Shown in pieces: positions 8,753 to 15,731 of a stretch of 64,000 bases of DNA. Below the pieces are notes generated by a model. That model did no database searches, was not told where the DNA came from, and saw nothing but the letters and a program-made list of their open reading frames with translations. Within the stretch, counting starts at the first letter, position 1, and every line of letters begins with the position of its first letter. Both the position numbers and the translations under genes were made by a program. The stretch lies in assembly GCF_001625015.1 (NCBI RefSeq), contig NZ_LVWJ02000014.1, positions 3,658,001 to 3,722,000 of the forward strand. The letters are read 5' to 3'. The DNA is from Lewinella sp. 4G2. GTDB lineage: Bacteria; Bacteroidota; Bacteroidia; Chitinophagales; Saprospiraceae.

Positions 8753-10678
8753 TTGTCTCCTACCGAAGTCCTGCAGAAATACTGGGGTTATCCCTCCTTC
8801 CGCCCCGGCCAGGCGGAGATCATCGAGGCCGTGATGCAGGGGCAGGACACCTTGGCTTTGTTGCCGACGGGTGGGGGCAAATCCCTTTGTTTTCAGGTTC
8901 CCGCTCTCGCCCTTCCCGGCGTTACGATTGTCATCAGCCCGCTCATTGCGCTGATGAAGGACCAGGTACGGCAACTGCGTAAAAGGGGAATCATCGCCGA
9001 AGCCATCTACAGTGGCCTGCGCCACCGCGACATCGACCGCATCTTCGACAACGCCGTTTACGGCAACACCAAGCTACTCTACATGAGCCCCGAGCGCCTC
9101 CGCACGGAGATGGCCCGGGCGCGCCTGGAAAAGATGAACGTCTCCCTCCTGGCCGTCGACGAGGCCCATTGCATCAGCCAGTGGGGTTACGATTTTCGCC
9201 CACCTTACCTCCAGATCGCTGAGGTCCGGGAACTCATCAACAAGAACGTTCACGGGGCGCTGACGCAGGTGCCATGTATAGCCGTAACGGCCACGGCAAC
9301 ACCGGAAGTCATCCTCGACATTCAGGACCATCTTGAATTTAGAAGGGATGCCTTCGTTTACCAGCAAAGTTTCGGAAGGGATAACCTGGCCTACGTTGTG
9401 CGGCGGCCCGGCAACAAGAACGAACAGATCAAAAAAGTGCTGGACGGCGTCCCCGGTAGCAGCATCGTCTACGTCCGCTCGCGGGGCCTCACCAAGCAGA
9501 TCGCTATCTACCTGCAAAGATGTGGGATCAGCGCCGCCGCCTACCACGCCGGATTAGACCCCAAAGAAAAAGACGCCCGCCAGGAAGCCTGGATCAACAA
9601 CCAACTCCGGGTCATCGTCGCTACGAATGCCTTCGGAATGGGTATCGACAAGCCGGACGTTACCAGCGTCATTCACTACGGTCCGCCGGATTCCCCGGAA
9701 GCTTACTTCCAGGAGGCCGGGCGCGGCGGCCGTGACGGAAACCTGGCCTACGCCATCATGCTCTACGATAGTGGCGACGGGAATCGACTACGCCGGCAGT
9801 GGCAGGATAGCTTTCCGCCCCTTTCAGAAATCCGCCGGATGTACCGCGCTCTGGGCAGCTACCTCCAATTGGCCACCGGTGCCGGCGACGGGGAAGCCTA
9901 CGACTTTGACATCGTCCAGTTTTGTAATCGCTTTGGCTTTGAGGTCCGGCCAGCTCTTTCCGCACTCAAAGCACTGGAAAGGGCCGGTTACCTGCTCCTG
10001 ACCGACGCCGTGCACCAGGCCGCGAAGATTCAATTCCTGGTATCTAAAGAGCAATTGTACGACTACCAGATCAAGAACCGCCGTACCGAAAGGTTGATCA
10101 AAACGATCTTGCGAACCACACACGGTGCCTTCCTCCAAGCCGTTAGTATTGACGAAGGGGCGCTGGCAAACTTCCTCAAACTATCGGTAACGGATCTCCA
10201 ACGCATCCTGAATATCATGGCCACCGAAGAAGTGATTGAATACTTCCCACAAAAGGACGCCCCGCAAGTGATCTTCCTGCGGGACCGCATCAATCCGGAT
10301 CACCTCACCATTGACCAAAAGGCCTACAAATTCCTGAAGGAACGGCACGAAGTCCGCATGGAAACCATGATCGCTTACTGTGAGAAAGACCTGATGTGCC
10401 GCTCCGTCCTATTATTACACTACTTCGGCGAAGCGGAGGCAGCTCCCTGCGGAAAGTGCGATATCTGCTTGGCGCAAAAGACGTCCGCCAAATCCGTCAC
10501 CCCGAAACGACTGTACGCAACCCTCCAGAACAAGATTGAAGGGGGTAATTCCATCTCGGTGGAAGAAGCCACGCGGGCTTACGGAAATATCCACCGGGAG
10601 ACCACCGAAGAAGCCCTCGCGGCGCTGGTAGAGGAAGGCCTCATCATCCGCGAAGGCGGCCAACTACGCAAGCCTTGA
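8753..10678 (+). CDS. recQ: ATP-dependent DNA helicase RecQ
   Basis: 641 residues. Motif 0 (YPSFRPGQ), Walker A (LLPTGGGKS, about 37-45), DEAH box with aromatic-rich loop (VDEAHCISQWGYDFRP, about 135), GRGGRDG motif VI, then the RecQ zinc site (CGKCDIC) and winged helix. No C-terminal HRDC domain. It unwinds DNA 3' to 5' in recombination and fork repair. The only usable start is TTG at 8753: an in-frame stop lies 19 bp upstream and no ATG lies between. The loop before motif Ia/II strand VPCIAVTATAT is longer than usual (NKNVHGALTQ) and contains a copy of the 17-bp repeat. The stop overlaps the next start (TTGA). Confidence 0.95.
   Translation: MSPTEVLQKYWGYPSFRPGQAEIIEAVMQGQDTLALLPTGGGKSLCFQVPALALPGVTIVISPLIALMKDQVRQLRKRGIIAEAIYSGLRHRDIDRIFDNAVYGNTKLLYMSPERLRTEMARARLEKMNVSLLAVDEAHCISQWGYDFRPPYLQIAEVRELINKNVHGALTQVPCIAVTATATPEVILDIQDHLEFRRDAFVYQQSFGRDNLAYVVRRPGNKNEQIKKVLDGVPGSSIVYVRSRGLTKQIAIYLQRCGISAAAYHAGLDPKEKDARQEAWINNQLRVIVATNAFGMGIDKPDVTSVIHYGPPDSPEAYFQEAGRGGRDGNLAYAIMLYDSGDGNRLRRQWQDSFPPLSEIRRMYRALGSYLQLATGAGDGEAYDFDIVQFCNRFGFEVRPALSALKALERAGYLLLTDAVHQAAKIQFLVSKEQLYDYQIKNRRTERLIKTILRTTHGAFLQAVSIDEGALANFLKLSVTDLQRILNIMATEEVIEYFPQKDAPQVIFLRDRINPDHLTIDQKAYKFLKERHEVRMETMIAYCEKDLMCRSVLLLHYFGEAEAAPCGKCDICLAQKTSAKSVTPKRLYATLQNKIEGGNSISVEEATRAYGNIHRETTEEALAALVEEGLIIREGGQLRKP
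9256..9272 (-). repeat. 17-bp dispersed repeat, copy 1 (in recQ)
   Basis: Complement reads GCACCTGCGTCAGCGCC, matching the consensus GCACCYGCGNCAGCGCC. Read on the recQ strand it encodes ALTQV (residues 169-173) in an extended loop of the helicase core. Confidence 0.75.
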
Positions 10679-11790
10679 ACATCGTCTGCACGGTAACCAA
10701 TGACCTGAGTCACGACCAACGGATGGATCGGATCTGTACCAGCCTCGTCAACGCCGGGCACCAGGTTGTCCTCGTTGGGCGCTTACGGAAGAACAGCCGG
10801 CCGCTACCCGAACGTCCTTACCGGCAGCACCGCATCACCTGTCGGTTTGATGCGGGCAAAGCGTTTTATTTGGAGTACAACTACAAACTGGTCCGCGAAC
10901 TGCGCCACTGGAAGTACGACGTCGTTTGCTCGGTGGACGTGGACACCCTCGCCGCAGGCGCCGCCCTCACCCGCGGATCCCAGCAATTGGTATTCGACGC
11001 TCACGAGTGGTTCCACATGACGCCGGAGGTCGTCAATCGCTCTTTAATTCGTGGCTTCTGGAAAGGGTTGGCGCGCCAGCTGATGCCCTTCACTGATCTC
11101 CGCTATACGGTGGCCCCTCAACTAGCTAAGCAACTCGCGCAGGAGTACGGATACCCCTTCGGCACCGTGCGCAACCTACCTCAGTTAGCACCCGCGGCAG
11201 CGCCTTATATACCGTTAGAAGATCAGCCAAAGATCATTTTGTACCAGGGGATGCTCAACCCCGGGCGTGGTCTGGAAACGGCTATCATAGCAATGGATTT
11301 GCTGGAAGATTGCGTGCTTTGGATCGCCGGGTCAGGACCGGAAGAAGATCAACTCCAGGCCCTCGCCGTCACCTTGAAGCATCCCGACCGAGTCAAGTTT
11401 CTGGGCTTCATTCCGCCTGACGAATTACCAGAGTTAACGCGTCGTGCTTGGTTGGGTATCAACTTATTAGCTAATTCGAGCCCGAGTTATTATTACAGCC
11501 TGGCGAACAAAGCGCTTGACTACGTGCAGGCAGGACTACCTTCCGTACAAATGGATTTTCCAGAATACCGGGCGCTGGCGGATCAATACGGTTGCTACCT
11601 CTTGCTAGAGGACTTGGTAGCACCAGATTTGGCGAAGCTTATCCAGGCGGTAGCAGATGATGAAGCAGCATACAATGAGCTACAGCGAGCCTGTACCGAA
11701 GCCGCCCCCGAACTCTGCTGGGCAAGCGAAGAGCAGGAGTTGCTCCGGCTTTGGAGCCAATTGTCACCAATCAAGAATGACCTAACTTGA
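10675..11790 (+). CDS. Glycosyltransferase, GT4-like
   Basis: 371 residues, two Rossmann-like domains in the GT-B arrangement. N-terminal half: HDQRMDRICTSLVNAGHQV and DAHEWF; C-terminal half: IILYQGMLNPGRGLETAI, WIAGSGPEEDQL, RVKFLGFIPPDELP and a PSYYYSLANKALDYVQAGLP segment equivalent to the nucleotide-sugar site. Likely makes a cell-surface glycan; donor and acceptor are unknown. It starts at TTG 10675, overlapping the recQ stop by 4 bases, so the two are probably translated together although their roles differ. The domain linker carries APAAAP (172-177), encoded by a copy of the 17-bp repeat. Confidence 0.82.
   Translation: MNIVCTVTNDLSHDQRMDRICTSLVNAGHQVVLVGRLRKNSRPLPERPYRQHRITCRFDAGKAFYLEYNYKLVRELRHWKYDVVCSVDVDTLAAGAALTRGSQQLVFDAHEWFHMTPEVVNRSLIRGFWKGLARQLMPFTDLRYTVAPQLAKQLAQEYGYPFGTVRNLPQLAPAAAPYIPLEDQPKIILYQGMLNPGRGLETAIIAMDLLEDCVLWIAGSGPEEDQLQALAVTLKHPDRVKFLGFIPPDELPELTRRAWLGINLLANSSPSYYYSLANKALDYVQAGLPSVQMDFPEYRALADQYGCYLLLEDLVAPDLAKLIQAVADDEAAYNELQRACTEAAPELCWASEEQELLRLWSQLSPIKNDLT
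11188..11204 (+). repeat. 17-bp dispersed repeat, copy 2 (in glycosyltransferase)
   Basis: GCACCCGCGGCAGCGCC, exact match to the consensus. In frame it encodes APAAAP in the linker between the two GT-B domains. Confidence 0.8.
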
Positions 11791-11797
11791 TGGCTGC

Positions 11798-12409
11798 ATG
11801 GATCCCGCAAACACAACCACCTTTTTTGAGTCGGATCTGGAATTCACCTTCCCATCCGATTGGACGGTGCGGAAGTTTGACGACACCACCGCCTACCAAA
11901 GTCTGTCCGGCCACGGCTTGAAGGGCGTTGATTTCATTGCCATCAGCCCCGACGATCGCTTGTGGTTAATCGAGGTGAAAAACTTCCGTCCACGCAGGAA
12001 GGGGAGCCGAGAGTACCGAGCCGAGCGCCGGGCCCCTACCCTCCTTGCCAGTGATCTCCACCGCAAGTTTGTCGATAGCGTTCGCCTGATCAATATCGTC
12101 CAGCAGTACCTGCACCGGTCCCGTTGGCGGTCGCTGCAGATCTGGTACCGAACGCGTGTCCGGCCCGACAGAAATTCTAACTATTGGTTTTGGCAACGCA
12201 CTTACGAACTATGCGGCGGCGGGACGCGCCACGTTGGAGACTTGGAGTACGTAGTGTGGATGGAGACGCCGGAAGCCAACAACGATTACGACGTCACCCT
12301 CTACCAATTACTGAGCGAACGCATGCCCGTTGGTGCCTCCATTACCGTGGCGGAAAGCGACCATCCGCAAGGTTTACCCATCCGGGCAAAGGCCGTTGCG
12401 GTGGAGTAA
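11798..12409 (+). CDS. Uncharacterised protein with PD-(D/E)XK-like motif
   Basis: 203 residues, not a family I can name. It contains GVDFIAI (Asp45), then LWLIEVKNF (Glu59, Lys61): the D-x13-E-x-K spacing of the PD-(D/E)XK nuclease core, on predicted consecutive beta strands. It is basic in the middle (RPRRKGSREYRAERR) and lacks a signal peptide or membrane segment, so it is probably cytoplasmic. It begins 7 bp after the glycosyltransferase stop and ends 28 bp before the Lrp-type gene, so it may be in the recQ operon. A DNA-processing role is inference from motif and neighbour only. Confidence 0.65.
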   Translation: MDPANTTTFFESDLEFTFPSDWTVRKFDDTTAYQSLSGHGLKGVDFIAISPDDRLWLIEVKNFRPRRKGSREYRAERRAPTLLASDLHRKFVDSVRLINIVQQYLHRSRWRSLQIWYRTRVRPDRNSNYWFWQRTYELCGGGTRHVGDLEYVVWMETPEANNDYDVTLYQLLSERMPVGASITVAESDHPQGLPIRAKAVAVE

Positions 12410-12437
12410 CTTACCTTGCGAAATAAGCCGCCAAACC

Positions 12438-12932
12438 ATGCCCGCAAACTACGAACTGGACGATCTGGACCGCCAAATCCTGGCCCTGCTGATGGAAAAC
12501 AGCCGCCGCCCCTACACGGAACTGGGCGCCAAACTATTCGTCAGTGGTGGTACCATCCACGTGCGGATGAACAAGCTCATCGCCGCCGGCATCGTCACCG
12601 GACAAACCCTAACCGTAGACCCCACCAAATTGGGTTACGACGTAACGGCCTTCCTCGGTGTCTACCTGAAAAGCAGCAGTGAGTACGCGCCGGCGACGGC
12701 CTTCCTGAAGGATATTCAGGAGATCGTCAGCGCCCATTACCTGACGGGTGTCTACAGTATCTTCCTCAAGATCGTTTGCCGGGATACGGAGCACCTGCGG
12801 AACGTACTGGCTAGGATTCAGGCCTACCCGGGGATCCAGCGTACGGAGACTTTTATTTCGTTGGAAGAGAGCATTAATCGGCCGGTGCAGGTGATTCCGA
12901 TGGAGGAGCTTAAGGAATTGGAGGAGCGGTGA
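12438..12932 (+). CDS. Lrp/AsnC-family transcriptional regulator
   Basis: 164 residues from MPANYELDDLDRQIL. An N-terminal helix-turn-helix (about 8-60; RRPYTELGAKLFVSGGTIHVRMNKLIAAGIV) is followed by the alpha/beta RAM effector domain (GYDVTAFLGVYL, VSAHYLTGVYSIFLKI, YPGIQRTETFISL). Such proteins assemble as octamers and respond to amino acids. The frame stays open 108 bp further upstream, into the preceding gene, but family N-termini begin at this ATG. A TACCTTGC box at about 12414 is a possible -7 element. Confidence 0.9.
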   Translation: MPANYELDDLDRQILALLMENSRRPYTELGAKLFVSGGTIHVRMNKLIAAGIVTGQTLTVDPTKLGYDVTAFLGVYLKSSSEYAPATAFLKDIQEIVSAHYLTGVYSIFLKIVCRDTEHLRNVLARIQAYPGIQRTETFISLEESINRPVQVIPMEELKELEER

Positions 12933-12976
12933 TTTAAGTCCTGATGGTCTTGCGCCAATCTGCCCTCAGCTTGCCT

Positions 12977-15685
12977 TTAACGAGTCACCGAAATTGTCTT
13001 ACTACTACCATCGGTGAACTGCATCTGAACTTGGTACACGCCGGAAGGGAGGCCCATAATGTTGAGGGGTACCTCCGTTTGACCCGATTGAACGGCACCC
13101 TCGTAGAGGGACCGAAGTTTACGGCCCAGGACGTCCGTCAACGCTACGTTGAGCTTAGTTGCCTGGCTGATCGTAAACCGCAGACGAGAATCCGGCGAGA
13201 CGGGATTGGGATAGACGCTTACTGCTTCCAATACTTCCGACGCTTGCGTCCCCGTAGTTGGTTCGAGGACGACGATGTCCTGTTCCCCTTCACTAATGAC
13301 CACGTAATCAAAGCCGTCAACGTCTCCCTCTCCAGTCGCGTAAGCTTTGAGGTAGATCACTTCCCGGTCAGTATCAATGAAGAATGCTGTCCGATCGGCA
13401 GCCTGGACCGCCGTGCGAGAGGCTAAACGTGGAATGGAACTGTCTAGGTGGTCGACCATCGTGATGGCGGGTTGGAGGTAGGGGACATTGAGGTAGATGT
13501 GATTACTTACCCGCAGGCCAGTCGGTGCAAAACCCATTCGGTATTCGGCGGGCGGCGCGTCCTGGTTTTCCCAGGCCAGGGTGGTTTCCTCCCCGGCTCT
13601 CATTCTGCTGTAGCGTTCGGAGAGGCCACCATCGTAAATGATGGACCCGTCGGCCTGGGTAAGGGGCATATTGAACCGGTAGCGGTTGATCTTCGGCACC
13701 TTGATATCAACGTACTTATCCGCCGGGCAGAGGTAGGCATTCAGGTCATCGGCCAGCATACAATCCTCCCGGACCATGGGGCTGATGGTGTGCGTCATCA
13801 GCGTCGGCTGGCCGAGGCCGGACAATTGACCGTACTCATCGTAAAGCATGGTGGGGCCTATCCTGCGCGCCCCCGCTCCGTTGTTGGTGAAGTGAGCGGC
13901 GAGGGAATTTTCAAAGATGACGTCGCGCACGTAATTCGGCCGGTGCTCCAGTTGATAGTTGATGGTGAAGGCCGCCGCCTCACTGGGTCGGTCCGTCCCT
14001 TCCGTAATGTTGATGAACTTAACCCGGTCAAAACGGGGTCGTTTCCGGCCGCCCTGGGTGACCGTATACAGGCCCGCCCGTTCGTGGCCGTAGCGCAGCA
14101 CGCGGTTTTCCCCGCCGATCGTATCGCGGGTCTTGCCGATGACGAGACAGTCCTCAATCCGCGCTTCCCCCGTCAGGAAGGCGGAGGTATTATCGGCCAG
14201 GATCATGTCGTGAAAAATGATGTTGGTCTCTTCATTCCATACCCCGGTCATATCACACTTGTACGCCAGGAAGTCGCTAAAGTCGAGCTCAACGTCTTCG
14301 TTACCGATATCAAAATTATCTACGAAAAGGCCAAAACCATGCCCGGTGAAGCCATACATCGCGACGTTGGAACCCGCGTTGTTATTCCGGCCGGGTACGC
14401 CGATGGCGTGGGCGACGTTGTCCTGAAAGACTACCGCCTGCGGCAGGTGATCGAAATGATTAAAATCCCGTGAGCGCCCCGTGCGGTCGTAGAAGAACCC
14501 AATACCATCTTCCACGCCGGCGGCTACGTTGCCGATCAGTGGGTTGTGGTAGTTCCGCATCCAGAATGCGGAAGCCCGGTGCTCACTCTGGGTACTCGCC
14601 GTTTCGGAATGGCGGCCGTGCGGAAAGGCCATCGTTCCATCTTCCGTGCGGTGGGTACGGATGGCGATGTTACCCCTGAAGAGGTTACCAATCTCGTTGC
14701 CATCTTCGGCGGGGATGAAGGCGTGGTTCTTCACGTTGTAAGTCACGTTTTCTTCCACCAGGACGTTGTCCGTGCCGTGTACAACGAAGCCCCGTTGGAG
14801 GGCATCCCGCACCGTACTTCGGCGGATGTAGTCGCCCGTCCGGTCTCCAGCCAGGTGCCAGTGCCACGAGTAGCGAGCAGCTCGGCCGGGCTGCCCCATC
14901 CGGAGAACCTGGAGGCCCTCCACGTTGACGGGGCCGGACTCTGGCATGATCATAATGTGCGCTCCGTAACCATCTTCTACGGCGGACTCCGGACCCTGAA
15001 TAGTTACGTTGCGAGTAAGTAGGGCTACTTCCGCGCGTTCGTCGACCACCTTGCCGTCGTAGGTCTGTAATTCCCCCCAATGGTTGTACTCGAGGGCAGG
15101 CGTAAAGTTGATGGTGTGGCCCTTGATGTCCGTAATCGTCAGTACTTCCGCTTCGTCGAGGAGGTAGCCACTCGGAGTTAGGACGATCTCGTCGCCGACC
15201 TCCCAATTCATTGCGGCGGTGGTCACCAGTGAGGTAGCTCCGACGAAGGCGTGGCCGTCAATCTGCGTCCAGGTAGTCTTGGCCGCCGAGCTGCCGTGGA
15301 TCTGCAGCCCGCCGCCATTCATGGTACCGAATACGCGAGCGCCCATGCCCATCACGTCCTCGTCCGGTCCATTTACGGTGATGACTGCATTGCCTGTGTA
15401 CGGTTCATCTTCGGTACCGATTTCAAGGTGGCCTTCGATGAGCACGTAGCCCGCGGTGAGATTGAGGTCCCGCTGCGCAAAGCTTAGCGTTCCGGCTATC
15501 ATCAACCCCTTGAGCGAAGGCGGAGATACATCCATTACAACGTGCCTACCAGCAGGTATGGTAACGAGTTCACCGGCGGCGGGTAGCTGACCATCGGGCC
15601 AAGTCGCGGGGTCCGACCAGGCTTGCTGAGCGGTGGCGGACAAGGAGAATAGAAGTAGGAATGCTAGTGCAATTGAATTCCTCAT
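12977..15685 (-). CDS. Secreted G8-domain beta-helix protein (CEMIP-like), T9SS cargo
   Basis: 902 residues. Signal peptide 1-19 (ending ATAQ). A G8 domain follows (about 20-125: WSDPATWPDGQLP, TIPAGRHVVMDVSPP, IAGTLSF, YVLIEGHLEIGT), then a long right-handed beta-helix region with the patterns WEVGDEIVLTPSGYL and TPALEYNHWGE typical of the CEMIP/TMEM2 and PKHD1L1 group, some of which depolymerise hyaluronan. The last 80 residues are a type A sorting domain (VYPNPVSPDSRLRF ... LPSGVYQVQM ... ISVTR). A role in binding or cutting an extracellular polysaccharide is likely but unproven. It is the second gene after a related secreted protein, 46 bp downstream. Confidence 0.82.
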   Translation of the reverse strand: MRNSIALAFLLLFSLSATAQQAWSDPATWPDGQLPAAGELVTIPAGRHVVMDVSPPSLKGLMIAGTLSFAQRDLNLTAGYVLIEGHLEIGTEDEPYTGNAVITVNGPDEDVMGMGARVFGTMNGGGLQIHGSSAAKTTWTQIDGHAFVGATSLVTTAAMNWEVGDEIVLTPSGYLLDEAEVLTITDIKGHTINFTPALEYNHWGELQTYDGKVVDERAEVALLTRNVTIQGPESAVEDGYGAHIMIMPESGPVNVEGLQVLRMGQPGRAARYSWHWHLAGDRTGDYIRRSTVRDALQRGFVVHGTDNVLVEENVTYNVKNHAFIPAEDGNEIGNLFRGNIAIRTHRTEDGTMAFPHGRHSETASTQSEHRASAFWMRNYHNPLIGNVAAGVEDGIGFFYDRTGRSRDFNHFDHLPQAVVFQDNVAHAIGVPGRNNNAGSNVAMYGFTGHGFGLFVDNFDIGNEDVELDFSDFLAYKCDMTGVWNEETNIIFHDMILADNTSAFLTGEARIEDCLVIGKTRDTIGGENRVLRYGHERAGLYTVTQGGRKRPRFDRVKFINITEGTDRPSEAAAFTINYQLEHRPNYVRDVIFENSLAAHFTNNGAGARRIGPTMLYDEYGQLSGLGQPTLMTHTISPMVREDCMLADDLNAYLCPADKYVDIKVPKINRYRFNMPLTQADGSIIYDGGLSERYSRMRAGEETTLAWENQDAPPAEYRMGFAPTGLRVSNHIYLNVPYLQPAITMVDHLDSSIPRLASRTAVQAADRTAFFIDTDREVIYLKAYATGEGDVDGFDYVVISEGEQDIVVLEPTTGTQASEVLEAVSVYPNPVSPDSRLRFTISQATKLNVALTDVLGRKLRSLYEGAVQSGQTEVPLNIMGLPSGVYQVQMQFTDGSSKTISVTR

Positions 15686-15731
15686 GTTGATTTGGTGTGA
15701 GTTGTGTATTTAAAAAGAAGTCGTTTAAAAG

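Noticed and set aside
12794-12810. GCACCTGCGG fragment in the Lrp-type gene
   Set aside because: Only the first 10 bases match the repeat; the rest diverges.
14432-14448. CCTGCGGCAG palindrome in the CEMIP-like gene
   Set aside because: Shares 10 central bases with the repeat but both flanks differ.
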